DNA of 64,000 nt, taken from NCBI RefSeq assembly GCF_001704615.3, contig NZ_CP029397.2:1426001-1490000 (forward strand), in the 5' to 3' direction. Position 1 is the stretch's first letter; each line of letters begins with the position of its first letter. A program made the position numbers and the translations under genes. The notes beneath the pieces were generated by a model. That model ran no database searches and had not been told where the DNA came from. It saw nothing but the letters and a program-made list of their open reading frames with translations. Below, piece after piece: positions 54,572-63,917 of this stretch. Origin of the DNA: Acinetobacter defluvii (lineage in GTDB: Bacteria > Pseudomonadota > Gammaproteobacteria > Pseudomonadales > Moraxellaceae).

Positions 54572-55027
54572 ATGAGTTCGACCATTTTGGTCATTCACGG
54601 ACCAAACTTAAACTTGCTAGGAAAGCGCGAACCAGAAGTCTATGGTCACCTTACTTTAGAAGATATTAACCAACAACTTATCACTCAAGCACAGTTGTCA
54701 AATATGACATTGGACACATTCCAAAGTAACTGGGAAGGCGCTGTCGTAGATCGTATTCACCAAGCTCAACAAGAAGGCGTGAAATTCATCATTATTAACC
54801 CTGCTGCATTGACGCATACTTCAGTTGCAGTTCGGGATGCGTTATTGGGTGTTGCAATCCCTTTTATCGAAGTTCATTTGTCCAATGTGCATGCAAGAGA
54901 AGCATTTCGACATCACTCCTATTTATCCGATAAAGCCGTTGGCGTGATCTGTGGTCTAGGTGCAAAAGGATATTCTTTTGCATTGGACTATGCGATCGAA
55001 AAAATTAATTCTTCAACTCATTCATAA
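54572..55027 (+). CDS. aroQ: 3-dehydroquinate dehydratase, type II
   Basis: 151-residue enzyme of the shikimate pathway that dehydrates 3-dehydroquinate. The start is ATG 54572 ([21 protein letters not shown]), eight bases from GGAG; the open frame begins 24 codons earlier, but that part lies in the leader. Motifs: GPNLNLLG near 10, [13 protein letters not shown] near 78 and [18 protein letters not shown] near 99. First gene of aroQ-accB-accC. Confidence 0.95.
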   Translation: MSSTILVIHGPNLNLLGKREPEVYGHLTLEDINQQLITQAQLSNMTLDTFQSNWEGAVVDRIHQAQQEGVKFIIINPAALTHTSVAVRDALLGVAIPFIEVHLSNVHAREAFRHHSYLSDKAVGVICGLGAKGYSFALDYAIEKINSSTHS

Positions 55028-55045
55028 TATTAGGAATACGAATCC

Positions 55046-55468
55046 ATGGATATCCGCAAAATCAAAAAGCTCATCGATTTGATGATCGAATCTGACCTTC
55101 AAGCCATCGAAGTTAAAGAGGGTGATCAGTCGATTGCATTGACGCGTCGTAATCCTGTTGTTGCCGCAAGTGTTGCAGCACCAATCGCTGCTCCTGTAAG
55201 TGAAGTACCTGTTGTAAAAGCAGCATCACGTGGTGCTGTTGAAACTTCGCCAATGGTGGGTGTGTTCTATGCCGCACCTAATCCAGGTGAAGCCCCATTT
55301 GTTAATGTGGGGCAAACAATTTCTGCAGGTGAAACTTTAGGAATCATCGAAGCAATGAAAATCATGAACCCAATTGAAGCAACACAAAGCGGTGTGATTG
55401 AAGAAATTTTAGTGAAAAATGGTGATGTGATCCAATTCGGTCAACCTTTATTCCGCTACCGCGCGTAA
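55046..55468 (+). CDS. accB: Biotin carboxyl carrier protein of acetyl-CoA carboxylase
   Basis: 140-residue carrier. An N-terminal helical part (MDIRKIKKLIDLMIESDLQAIEVKEG) and a Pro/Ala-rich linker (VAASVAAPIAAPVSEVPV) precede the biotinyl domain; the biotin lysine is in EAMKIMN near 103. It starts 18 bases after aroQ and accC begins 16 bases after it. Confidence 0.96.
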   Translation: MDIRKIKKLIDLMIESDLQAIEVKEGDQSIALTRRNPVVAASVAAPIAAPVSEVPVVKAASRGAVETSPMVGVFYAAPNPGEAPFVNVGQTISAGETLGIIEAMKIMNPIEATQSGVIEEILVKNGDVIQFGQPLFRYRA

Positions 55469-55484
55469 TCGCTAGGGGGTTGAT

Positions 55485-56849
55485 ATGTTGCAAAAAGTTT
55501 TAATTGCAAACCGCGGTGAAATTGCATTACGCATCACACGTGCTTGTAAAACTTTAGGGATCAAAACAGTTGGGATCTATTCCGATGCTGACAAAGATTT
55601 GATGCATTTACGTTTTGTTGATGAAGCAGTTTGCATCGGTCCAGGCGCAAGCAGCGAAAGTTATTTAAATATTCCTGCAATCATTACAGCAGCAGAAATT
55701 ACGGGTGCTGATGCCATCCATCCGGGCTATGGTTTCTTATCTGAAAATGCGGAATTTGCTGAAATTGTAGAAAGCTCTGGCTTTATTTTCATTGGTCCTC
55801 GTCCTGAACACATCCGTTTGATGGGAAATAAAGTTTCAGCGATTATGGCAATGCGTAAAGCAGGTGTGCCGACTGTTCCCGGTTCTGCTCATGCAGTAAC
55901 ACCAAATAATGCTTTGGCTGAAGCCAAAGAAATTGGTTTTCCATTGATCGTGAAAGCGGCTTCTGGCGGTGGTGGTCGTGGTATGCGTATCGTTGAACGT
56001 GTGGATACTTTACTTGAATCCGTTCAGGCAGCGCAACGTGATGCTGAAATGTGGTTTGGTGATGATACGGTCTATATGGAGCGTTTTTTACAAAAACCTC
56101 GCCATGTGGAAGTGCAAGTATTAGCAGATGGTAATGGTCATGCCGTACATTTATATGACCGTGACTGTTCATTACAACGTCGTCATCAAAAAGTACTTGA
56201 AGAAGCACCTGCACCAGGTTTACCAGAGGAAGCACGTGCACATATTTTAGAAGCATGTGTCAATGCATGTAAACTTATGCAATATCGTGGCGCAGGCACA
56301 TTTGAATTCCTATTTGAAGAGGGTGAGTTCTTCTTTATTGAAATGAATACCCGTGTTCAGGTTGAACATCCTGTGTCAGAAATGGTGACAGGTATAGACA
56401 TTATTGAACAGCAATTAAGGATTGCAGCAGGTTTAGGCTTGAATCTTCAACAAGAAGATATTCATGTTCAAGGACATGCGATTGAGTGTCGTATCAATGC
56501 TGAAGATCCTTCAACCTTCTTACCTTCACCGGGTAAAATTGAAAATTTTTATACCCCAGGTGGAGCAGGAATTCGTTTAGATTCTCATATTTATCAGGGT
56601 TATAGCATTCCACCATACTATGATTCTATGATTGCTAAACTAATTTCACATGGTAAAGATCGTGATACTGCGATCGCACGTATGAAACAAGCTTTAGATG
56701 AAATGATTTTGACAGGTATCAAAACTAATATTCCATTACACAAAGACTTGATCTTGCAAGATAAAAATTTTTGTGAACAAGCTATGGATATTCATTACCT
56801 TGAAAAACACTTGCTTAAACAAGTGCAAGGCCATGAAAATGATGCTTAA
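55485..56849 (+). CDS. accC: Biotin carboxylase of acetyl-CoA carboxylase
   Basis: 454-residue ATP-grasp enzyme that carboxylates biotin on AccB, the first step of fatty acid synthesis. The N-terminus is [21 protein letters not shown], the glycine loop [11 protein letters not shown] is near 157, and [21 protein letters not shown] near 286. Length and motifs are standard. The start ATG 55485 is preceded by AGGGGG. A long palindrome follows. Confidence 0.97.
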   Translation: MLQKVLIANRGEIALRITRACKTLGIKTVGIYSDADKDLMHLRFVDEAVCIGPGASSESYLNIPAIITAAEITGADAIHPGYGFLSENAEFAEIVESSGFIFIGPRPEHIRLMGNKVSAIMAMRKAGVPTVPGSAHAVTPNNALAEAKEIGFPLIVKAASGGGGRGMRIVERVDTLLESVQAAQRDAEMWFGDDTVYMERFLQKPRHVEVQVLADGNGHAVHLYDRDCSLQRRHQKVLEEAPAPGLPEEARAHILEACVNACKLMQYRGAGTFEFLFEEGEFFFIEMNTRVQVEHPVSEMVTGIDIIEQQLRIAAGLGLNLQQEDIHVQGHAIECRINAEDPSTFLPSPGKIENFYTPGGAGIRLDSHIYQGYSIPPYYDSMIAKLISHGKDRDTAIARMKQALDEMILTGIKTNIPLHKDLILQDKNFCEQAMDIHYLEKHLLKQVQGHENDA

Positions 56850-56885
56850 GACTTTTACTTAGATCAATACATAGAATCCCAATTT

Positions 56886-56924
56886 ACAAGAATGCCAGTT
56901 AGTTAAGCTAATTGGCATTCTTGT
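56886..56924 (+). terminator. Long hairpin after accC
   Basis: ACAAGAATGCCA (56886-56897) pairs with TGGCATTCTTGT (56913-56924), with an inner TTAG/CTAA extension. It lies 37 bases past the accC stop. The T tract is weak (ATTTAT), so termination may be partial. Confidence 0.6.
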
Positions 56925-56976
56925 ATTTATAGGTTTTTCTTAAAAAATAGATTGGAAATATTGTAAACAGACCATT

Positions 56977-57828
56977 ATGGAACTCATCTTTTTAGCTGCA
57001 TTGTGCAGCGTTTTAGTATCGATTCTCTTAAAATTTGCTAAAAGTAAAGGTTTTGATGCCTTGCAAATGATTGCGTGGAATTATGCTGTGGCGAGTTTTT
57101 TATGCTTTGTATGGTTTAAACCTGAATTAGTAGATATTTCTATTTCACATACACCTTGGTGGCTGATTGCTACATTGGGCATTATTTTACCAAGTATTTT
57201 TCTATGTTTAGCAAAATCGCTAGATACAGCAGGTATTGTTAAAACTGAAATTGCACAACGTTTATCTATAGTTTTGTCGCTTTTAGCTGCTTATTTTTTG
57301 TTTCAGGAACAATTTAATTCATTAAAAATTGCTGGAATTATTCTAGGTATCATTGCGGTTATTTGTATTGTTTTTCCTCAAACAACGTCAACACAACCTT
57401 CATTAAATCACACAGGAATGTTGTATTTATTAAGTGTATGGTTTGGCTATGCTTTAGTTGATATTCTACTGAAATATACCACGAGTTTGGGGTTGCAGTT
57501 TGCTGTAACGCTTAACTTGATGTTTATTTTTGCTTTTATCTGTTCAGTGTTGTATGTACTTTTAAGAAAAAGCCAATGGTATGCTAAAAACCTGATTGCT
57601 GGTGGGGTTTTGGGTGTTTTAAATTTTGCGAATATCGCTTTATATGTAAAAGCACATATATTATTAAAAGATTCTCCTGCAGTTGTTTTTGCAGGTATGA
57701 ATATTTTGGTAGTATTATTTGGCGTGATCGCAGGATTATTAATTTTTAAAGAAAAATTAAAATTATTGAGCTGTCTTGGTTTGATTTTAGGTTTGACTGG
57801 TGTTATTTGTTTGGCCTTGGCAATTTAA
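56977..57828 (+). CDS. EamA/DMT-type transporter
   Basis: 283-residue inner-membrane protein with about ten helices, the drug/metabolite transporter size. Two EamA halves (about 1-130 and 140-283) are recognisable, for example KTEIAQRLSIVLSLLAAYFLFQEQF near 90 and FAGMNILVVLFGVIAGLLIFKEKLKL near 236. Substrate unknown; export of small metabolites is typical. It stands alone. Confidence 0.85.
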   Translation: MELIFLAALCSVLVSILLKFAKSKGFDALQMIAWNYAVASFLCFVWFKPELVDISISHTPWWLIATLGIILPSIFLCLAKSLDTAGIVKTEIAQRLSIVLSLLAAYFLFQEQFNSLKIAGIILGIIAVICIVFPQTTSTQPSLNHTGMLYLLSVWFGYALVDILLKYTTSLGLQFAVTLNLMFIFAFICSVLYVLLRKSQWYAKNLIAGGVLGVLNFANIALYVKAHILLKDSPAVVFAGMNILVVLFGVIAGLLIFKEKLKLLSCLGLILGLTGVICLALAI

Positions 57829-57951
57829 GCTCAAGACAGTGGTGTGTAAATAACACGTAATAAAGTCATAAAATCATCATTTTCTGATCATAAAATTTAA
57901 AAAAATATAGCAGAAAATAGGCGAGAGCTTTCTTTACGATGGTGTAAGACC

Positions 57952-58554
57952 ATGAATCAAGATATATTCTCGACGTTATATGCTTCACTTTATCAAAATC
58001 AGGTGCAGCTCATTCCATTGCGTGAGGAGCATGAATCCGCTTTGGTTGAAGTCAGTCAAGATGGTCGTTTATGGGAGTTAGAGTATACATTTGCACCGCA
58101 TTATTTGGAAATGCGAGAGTATATTCAGAAAGCTTTAACACAAAAAGCAGAGGGAAAGCGAATTCCGTTTGTTGTGATGGATCAAACGTCAGGGCGGATT
58201 GTTGGAACAACCAGTTTGCGTGATTTTAATTGGGATGTTCGTCGTATCGAGATTGGGTATACGTGGTATGCGCAATCTGTACAACGTACTCATATCAATA
58301 CCAATTGTAAGTTTCTATTATTACAACATGCGTTTGAAGTATTACAGGCAAATTCAGTGATCCTACGAACTGATATTTTAAACCTAAAAAGTCAAAAAGC
58401 GATTCAACGTCTAGGTGCAAAACGTGATGGCGTTTTGCGACAGGATGCTTTAAGAAAAGATGGCTCGATTCGAGATACGGTGATGTTTAGTATCGTGCGT
58501 GATGAATGGTTGGAGATGAAAAAACACTTATTGGATTTAACTCATCAACATTAG
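57952..58554 (+). CDS. GNAT-family N-acetyltransferase
   Basis: 200-residue acetyltransferase of the RimJ/RimL type. The core contains GRIVGTTSLRDFNWDVRRIEIGYTWYAQSVQRTHINTNCKFLLL near 80-125 and DILNLKSQKAIQRLGAKRDGVLR near 142-164, where the acetyl-CoA loop is modified from the usual Q/RxxGxG/A (here QRTHIN). The target (protein N-terminus or small molecule) is unknown. Confidence 0.85.
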   Translation: MNQDIFSTLYASLYQNQVQLIPLREEHESALVEVSQDGRLWELEYTFAPHYLEMREYIQKALTQKAEGKRIPFVVMDQTSGRIVGTTSLRDFNWDVRRIEIGYTWYAQSVQRTHINTNCKFLLLQHAFEVLQANSVILRTDILNLKSQKAIQRLGAKRDGVLRQDALRKDGSIRDTVMFSIVRDEWLEMKKHLLDLTHQH

Positions 58555-58638
58555 TGTCATATTTGCTTTGAGGTTAATGATTAGAGTGACGTATTATAAT
58601 TTTAGGCTGGAAAATTACAGCGTTCTTTAATTTTACTT

Positions 58639-59361
58639 CTAACAATAAAACTCCTCTCTAAAGCTTGCAACCAGTTCTGGTGGTACTCGTGTGGTTTGCC
58701 CATTAGTACGCATAAATAATTCACCTTTGTAATATAAAGGGCGATCAGCTTTATTACATTTAAACACTAAAATGGTTTTACCATAAATTTTAATATCTTC
58801 AAGTGTTGAATAAATATTTGAAATTTTATGGCTTTCATGTGCGAGTTTATCGATTAAACTACGCTTCATTAAATCTAAAGAATTATTATAAAAATCCTTC
58901 ATTTCTTGTTCAATTCCCACAATTTTTAAATCATCCGAAACTCCAATAAAAACATAGCCATTTCGTGTATTCATAAAAGCAAAGCAGGCTTTAACCCATT
59001 TATCAGATTTACGATTGGTTAAAAGATCAGTGGTACGCTCTTTAAACTCAACCCGTTGATTTTCACCCAATCGAATGAGGTTGAGATAATAATCAATAGA
59101 AGATTTTTGTTGGTAATTTCTGAGAATATTTTTGATTTTTTCTAGAGATTTATAAGCAGTTACAGTTTCTAGATTTTGGATATTTTGCCACTGATAAATT
59201 AGCTTTATTTTATGCTCAGTTGCAACATTTATATCCGCTAGAAAATCAAAGCTTTGATTTAAGATTCGTAAAATTTCTGTATAAATTTCATGGCTATGAA
59301 TGGGAATTGAGATTTTATTAAAAGTTTCTTTGATTCTTTCAATTTTTTTTATGTAGTTCAT
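58639..59361 (-). CDS. AlbA_2 (Schlafen-type) domain protein
   Basis: About 240 residues. The AlbA_2 domain occupies the second half: LGENQRVEFKERTTDLL, then ACFAFMNTRNGYVFIGVSDDLKIVG, then YYKGELFMRTNGQTTRVPPEL. The first half is helical. The start is put at ATG 59361 (MNYIKKIERIKETFNK); ATG 59397 would overlap the upstream gene by 59 bases instead of 23. AlbA_2 domains bind nucleic acids or act as nucleases and occur in regulators and some defense genes. This one is coupled to the 114-residue ORF above it. Confidence 0.72.
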   Translation of the reverse strand: MNYIKKIERIKETFNKISIPIHSHEIYTEILRILNQSFDFLADINVATEHKIKLIYQWQNIQNLETVTAYKSLEKIKNILRNYQQKSSIDYYLNLIRLGENQRVEFKERTTDLLTNRKSDKWVKACFAFMNTRNGYVFIGVSDDLKIVGIEQEMKDFYNNSLDLMKRSLIDKLAHESHKISNIYSTLEDIKIYGKTILVFKCNKADRPLYYKGELFMRTNGQTTRVPPELVASFREEFYC

Positions 59362-59683
59362 AGGATTCTTGGTGAAAGCTAAGATATCTAAACTCATTTA
59401 AAATATGTTCATAGGGGCGATGAAAAGAAACAGGAAAGAGTTGTTTGGGAGGAGTATGAATGTGTTTTTCAATTCTTTGAAAATAATGTCTTAGTGTTGG
59501 ATATTGTAAAGATTGATAAATATTAATTTCAAATTTTTCTGAAAGCTCTTTGGTGGTATAAGATTGAAAAAAGAGTAAAGTTTGGATTTCTTTATAAGTA
59601 TTGGGGTAGTCGTGCCAATGCGTTTCTAAAAACTCATTGAAGTTCTTAAATTTATTGGTGATATATGTGTTTAAATCCATCAC
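59339..59683 (-). CDS. Hypothetical protein with possible helix-turn-helix
   Basis: 114 residues, aromatic- and charged-rich. TTKELSEKFEINIYQSLQYPTLRHYFQRIEKH near 43-74 looks like a winged-helix motif. It is in a different frame from, and overlaps, the AlbA_2 gene downstream. Two readings are possible: two coupled genes, or one gene of about 350 residues split by a frameshift near 59340-59400. I cannot choose from the sequence alone. No family recognised. Confidence 0.6.
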   Translation of the reverse strand: MMDLNTYITNKFKNFNEFLETHWHDYPNTYKEIQTLLFFQSYTTKELSEKFEINIYQSLQYPTLRHYFQRIEKHIHTPPKQLFPVSFHRPYEHILNEFRYLSFHQESYELHKKN

Positions 59684-59985
59684 ACACCTTTTCCCTCATG
59701 ATTTGGTGTTTTGTATTTACAACAAATATGTCATCGGACTATTTATATAGTTTAGATATAAGTGATTTAGCTTGATAAATAAAGATGAATAGCTAATTTT
59801 AAGGATGAAAGTTGTTAAAAAATATGCCAAATATTTCAGTTTAGTGACTGGAAAACTATATTATTTCTAAAGTCTAGTTTTAAATGTGATCACTTGAAAA
59901 TAGAAAATTTTCCAAAATTCTCTATCTCTTTCAATACATTAAAAAAATGAAAATGCATGTTTTATAGGGTTAACTGCAAAGGATT
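59684..59985. other. AT-rich intergenic region
   Basis: 302 bases between thiM and the helix-turn-helix ORF, both on the minus strand. No RNA structure, terminator or coding relic is evident. It should hold the promoter for the overlapping gene pair. Confidence 0.35.
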
Positions 59986-60849
59986 TTATTGAATTATAAT
60001 AAAATCAGCATATGCACTGATCGTTTCAGCATTCATTTCATAAATAGCATCTAAAAAAGCAACGTTGAAGCTACCTACCGATTGTGATTTTTCAAAAGCA
60101 CGTTTTCCTGCAATTGCAAAATGGATATGTGCTGAAAGCGTGGCGATTGTGGGCGTTGTGACACTACTATACGCTGCAATTAAAGCACCTAAAGCACAAC
60201 CTGTTGCTGTGACTTTGGGTTGTAAATAACTACCACCATTCACTTGAATGACGCAATTCAGCGCTTTCGATAAAATAAAATCAGATTCACCCGAAATAGC
60301 AACACATTCACCATAAGTTAAAAGTGACATCGCTTGTTGATAGACTTCATGGCTGGCAACTGTACTGTCGACACCTTTGGACTGTATTTGGTTACCTGCA
60401 AGCGCACTGATTTCAGAGGCATTTCCTCGAATAATGGTAGGCTGTAATAAAACCAACTCATCGACCATGTCACTGCGCCATTTTAAAAATGGTCCATAAC
60501 CAACAGGGTCTAGCACCCAAGGAGTTGCTTTGGTCGCTACTGTTTGCGCTGCAATACGCATCGCTTGCATTTGTTCAGATGTAGGCGTGCCGAGATTAAT
60601 GCTAAGCGCAGCAGCGATATTGGCAAAGCTTTCTGCTTCAAAAGGGTTATCAATCATGGCAGGAGATGCACCTGCTGCTAGAAGTACATTTGCGACATAA
60701 TTTGCAGCAACACTATTGGTAATACAATGCACAAGTGGTTGTTGCGTTTGCAATTGCATCCATGCATTAATCACTTTTTCAAGTAACATCTCAGTTTGAA
60801 TATTTCTTTGTTCAGAATGAATATTTTGAAGATCTTCAAGGTGGTTCAT
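59986..60849 (-). CDS. thiM: Hydroxyethylthiazole kinase
   Basis: 287-residue kinase that phosphorylates 4-methyl-5-(2-hydroxyethyl)thiazole for thiamine salvage. Motifs: HCITNSVAANYVANVLLAAGASPAM near 40-64, WVLDPVGYGPF near 110, IRGNASEISALAG near 139 and the catalytic loop TATGCALGALIAAY near 218. There are about 25 extra N-terminal residues, with an in-frame ATG (MLLEKV) at residue 20. No thiE or thiD is adjacent. Upstream gene ends 9 bases away, so it may be cotranscribed with the zinc-ribbon gene. Confidence 0.92.
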   Translation of the reverse strand: MNHLEDLQNIHSEQRNIQTEMLLEKVINAWMQLQTQQPLVHCITNSVAANYVANVLLAAGASPAMIDNPFEAESFANIAAALSINLGTPTSEQMQAMRIAAQTVATKATPWVLDPVGYGPFLKWRSDMVDELVLLQPTIIRGNASEISALAGNQIQSKGVDSTVASHEVYQQAMSLLTYGECVAISGESDFILSKALNCVIQVNGGSYLQPKVTATGCALGALIAAYSSVTTPTIATLSAHIHFAIAGKRAFEKSQSVGSFNVAFLDAIYEMNAETISAYADFIIIQ

Positions 60850-60858
60850 ATTCAGTCC

Positions 60859-62010
60859 TCACTTGGTAAAATAATGATCTTGATGTTTACAGCAGTTACA
60901 AAATGTAGAAATTGATTGGTTATCATCATATTCAACGATTAAATCTGTCGAACCACAATACATACAGTTAAATTTTGAAAAAAACTCCATACGTGGCTTA
61001 ATATTTTGCCAAATAGAAGGAATTGTTTGCGCAACATAATTTTCATCGAGTTTAATTAAATGAAATAAAAATATTTCACTGACCCGACTAAAATATAAAT
61101 CATAAGGACGGGGCAGGGTTGATATTTCAAACTTTCTGGTAATTGAGTTCTTTCGATATTCTTCTAAAGTTTTGCGTAATTTATTGGTATTATTAAAATC
61201 CGTATTAAGTGAGTCAAGTGCATTTTTTTGCTCAGATAAGTAATCTAATGCCGTTTGCACCATATAATAAATTTGCCCCAACGATAAATAGTTTAATAAG
61301 TAATAACAATATTCTTTAAATTTTTTATTACCAGAAAACTTAACACCTAATCGTTTGCAGTAATATTGGGTGAACTCCAAAATTTCATGATAGAAAATAA
61401 TAAATAAGGTGCTATGTACTTCTTCAGCTTGTTGAAAAGGTGCACCAAATTTAAAATCTTCAAAAAACCATTGCTTTAATTTTTGATGAATCGCATATAA
61501 TGAGGGTTCTAAAAAGCGATCCACTCGTATATTTAAATAAAAGTCATTGTCATTATCTTTTAATGTTACCATTTTCTTTTTGGTAATGACATTATACTTC
61601 TCTAAACGATATAAAATTGTGCTTTGTAAAGAATAAGTCGCTGTTACTTTTTCCCATTTTATTTTTTCAAAGTTAATAAACTCATTTTGAAAATAATCAT
61701 TATTCGATATTTTATCTAAAATGGCGAATAAAAATAATTTATCGATTAAATATAAGCTTGATAAATTTCGAACATTTAAAACTTTTTTATTTTGTGGAGA
61801 GGTGGTTTTTTGTTCGAGCAGGGCATTTGAACATGTCTGACAAGTACAATGAATTAGACTTGAGTCAGAGATTTTATGTTCACAATGTGTGCATTCAAAA
61901 TATTCAACAGGCTCATCGTTTAGTTCTGCAGAAACGATAAACATGGATGCTTTACACAGGGGACAAAAGCTACTTTCATCATGTTCTTTTTGCAGAATCA
62001 GTAAAGCCAT
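60859..62010 (-). CDS. Unknown protein with zinc ribbons at both ends
   Basis: 383 residues. The N-terminus has CPLC (17-20) and CTHC (40-43), then CTCQTC (54-59); the C-terminus has CMYC (347-350) and CNCC (371-374). The cysteine pairs suggest two or three zinc sites. The middle is helical, rich in Tyr, Phe and Lys, and has no recognised fold. Zinc-ribbon ends point to nucleic-acid or protein binding. The start ATG 62010 and the following thiM start are 9 bases apart, so both are probably in one transcript. Function unknown. Confidence 0.75.
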   Translation of the reverse strand: MALLILQKEHDESSFCPLCKASMFIVSAELNDEPVEYFECTHCEHKISDSSLIHCTCQTCSNALLEQKTTSPQNKKVLNVRNLSSLYLIDKLFLFAILDKISNNDYFQNEFINFEKIKWEKVTATYSLQSTILYRLEKYNVITKKKMVTLKDNDNDFYLNIRVDRFLEPSLYAIHQKLKQWFFEDFKFGAPFQQAEEVHSTLFIIFYHEILEFTQYYCKRLGVKFSGNKKFKEYCYYLLNYLSLGQIYYMVQTALDYLSEQKNALDSLNTDFNNTNKLRKTLEEYRKNSITRKFEISTLPRPYDLYFSRVSEIFLFHLIKLDENYVAQTIPSIWQNIKPRMEFFSKFNCMYCGSTDLIVEYDDNQSISTFCNCCKHQDHYFTK

Positions 62011-62084
62011 AATTCATCAAAATATTCAAGTTAAAGTGATTATAGCCTAGATTGATACTACTTTGGATTTTTCTAAAATGAAAT

Positions 62085-62139
62085 CACCTAAAAATAGGTG
62101 GAAAAGAAAAGGAATATGATTGCTCATATTCCTTTTTTT
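62085..62139. terminator. Terminator pair downstream of the porin gene
   Basis: A perfect 9-bp stem, GGAATATGA (62111-62119) with TCATATTCC (62124-62132), loop TTGC, is followed by seven T; the other side is TTTT-rich on the minus strand. A small stem CACCTA/TAGGTG (62085-62090 with 62095-62100) is next to it. Located 16 bases past the porin stop (minus strand). Confidence 0.85.
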
Positions 62140-62154
62140 GTAGCAGAATAGGGG

Positions 62155-63234
62155 TTAGAAGTTGTATTCCATACCTACACCAAAGACAGTTTTCTTATCT
62201 TCTGCTTTCCAATCGTGTTTTTGCTGTGCTAACACACCATAAAAACGAGTTTGTTTGTTGAAATTATAGTCTACACCAACACCATATTGGTCAATTGTGC
62301 GATCCGTCATGCCATCTGCTGTGGTTTCAGCAGATTGATACTGTGCTTTTAATGTCACTGGCGTTTCAGGGATGGTATAACCCGCAGTAATTGCCCATGC
62401 TTTTTCTTCAGCAGAAGCTGCTTCAGGTTTTAATTTTGCAGCAGTTAAAGCAGCAGCAGAAGGAGAGTCTGAAAGTTCAGCATGTTGCCATAAAGCACCA
62501 AATACTAAACCTTTCGCACCTAAAGCACCTAAGTCTAATGAGCCAGTAACACGATATGCATCAGATTCAACATCTTTTAAGCTAAGCGCAGCATAGTCAC
62601 CAGGTACTGCAAAGTTACCCGCAATCGCAGCAGCTAAACCGATGTCTTTATTTTCATAAGAAATTGAAGTCGATACACCACTGAAACTGTCATTTTCTTT
62701 AGTTGTATATTCAGTAGAGTTATGTTCGCCTACAAGTGCCATAATGTTGAATTGTAGACCTGGAACGATGAGGTTTTTATCTGTTTCAAAACCTACAACG
62801 TTTTTAAGACGCTCTTCACCATGCATGGTTTTAGTGATATCTAGATTTGTATCATCATTAAAGATATCTTGGTATTTACCTGCAGCAGTTTTGAAATAAG
62901 AATCGTAGTTACCTGCTTTTAATGTACCAACATCTTTAAACTTAAGACCTAAAAATCGATTACGAGCACTCCAGTCAGTATCTGAACCTGAACCATCTGT
63001 AGAAACAGCCCATTCTGCTTGATATACTGCTGAAATATTATCTGTTAAAGCTTCTTCGCCTTTAACCCCAATACGAGAAGCGTTTGAATTTAATTGAGTT
63101 TCATCATTATCTGCAAAATCATAGTTTTGAACTTGGTTTAATGAAACGTTGAGTTTACCATACAATGTTGGCGCTGCTTGCGCTGCGCTTAAGCCGAATG
63201 ATGCAACTGCGGCAGCGAGTAGCACTTTTTTCAT
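62155..63234 (-). CDS. Gram-negative porin
   Basis: 359 residues with a signal peptide (MKKVLLAAAVASFGLSAAQA, cut after AQA). The mature protein begins APTLYGKLNVSLNQVQNYD, has alternating strands, a GDYDSYFK-like loop and ends in the C-terminal Phe of outer-membrane barrels (GVGMEYNF). It forms a general or specific diffusion pore in the outer membrane. Substrate unknown. The gene is transcribed alone, with a terminator after it. Confidence 0.9.
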   Translation of the reverse strand: MKKVLLAAAVASFGLSAAQAAPTLYGKLNVSLNQVQNYDFADNDETQLNSNASRIGVKGEEALTDNISAVYQAEWAVSTDGSGSDTDWSARNRFLGLKFKDVGTLKAGNYDSYFKTAAGKYQDIFNDDTNLDITKTMHGEERLKNVVGFETDKNLIVPGLQFNIMALVGEHNSTEYTTKENDSFSGVSTSISYENKDIGLAAAIAGNFAVPGDYAALSLKDVESDAYRVTGSLDLGALGAKGLVFGALWQHAELSDSPSAAALTAAKLKPEAASAEEKAWAITAGYTIPETPVTLKAQYQSAETTADGMTDRTIDQYGVGVDYNFNKQTRFYGVLAQQKHDWKAEDKKTVFGVGMEYNF

Positions 63235-63450
63235 TGAGATTTCTCCAAATCTGTCCTAGTTGGGCATAAGCCTATAAATTTTTTATATCGCGTAAGCAAG
63301 AAACAAATCTTTACGTGACTTACTAACTTGGAAGCAGTATCTGTAAACTTTGTTACAAATGGGTGAAGACTAGATGACATTTTGATGACGTTAAATGAGA
63401 AATGGAAAAAATTGTCTGAAATGATGAGGATTATTATTCTAAGAATGAAA

Positions 63451-63479
63451 AAAAATGAGGCTTTGAACGCCTCATTTTT
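63451..63479 (-). terminator. Terminator of the HIT gene
   Basis: AAAAATGAGGC (63451-63461) pairs with GCCTCATTTTT (63469-63479), loop 7. On the minus strand the T tract follows. It lies 25 bases beyond the HIT stop. Confidence 0.85.
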
Positions 63480-63503
63480 AGGTTTTGAGTTGAGTATTTT
63501 ATT

Positions 63504-63917
63504 TTAAAGAGCAGCTTTGATTCGTTCTGCAAATACTTTAATTTTTTCTTGATCACCCATTTGTGCTGCATGTTTGCCAAGTTCATGCACTGAGCTTGGA
63601 ATGAGGTGGAAATGTACATGTGGTACAGTTTGACCCGCTGACTCACCTGAAAGCTGCATGAGTACAATGCCTGGAACATCCAATCCTTTTTTCATTGCAT
63701 TTGCAACTTTCTGAACCACTTGAATGGTATATGCAGCAGCATCTGGAGGTAAATCAAGTAAGGTTATAGCAGGGGTTTTAGGAATGACTAAAGTATGACC
63801 ATCGGCTTGTGGCATAATATCCATAAAGGCAAGCACTTGTTCATCTTCATAGACTTTGATTGCAGGAAGTTCACCCCGTAAAATTCGAGCAAATATATTT
63901 TGATCATCATAAGCCAT
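63504..63917 (-). CDS. HIT-family protein (HinT-like)
   Basis: 137-residue nucleotide-binding protein with the histidine triad HVHFHLIP near residue 106; such proteins hydrolyse adenosine phosphoramidates. The start is ATG 63917 (MAYDDQNIFARILRGELPAIKV), with AAGGA upstream; the frame extends 7 codons more to 63938, but that is unlike the family. Length is slightly longer than E. coli HinT. It stands alone. Confidence 0.92.
   Translation of the reverse strand: MAYDDQNIFARILRGELPAIKVYEDEQVLAFMDIMPQADGHTLVIPKTPAITLLDLPPDAAAYTIQVVQKVANAMKKGLDVPGIVLMQLSGESAGQTVPHVHFHLIPSSVHELGKHAAQMGDQEKIKVFAERIKAAL

Noticed and set aside
60850..60858. TPP riboswitch before thiM
   Set aside because: Only 9 bases separate thiM from the gene upstream, so there is no room; nothing in the longer upstream gap of the zinc-ribbon gene resembles it.
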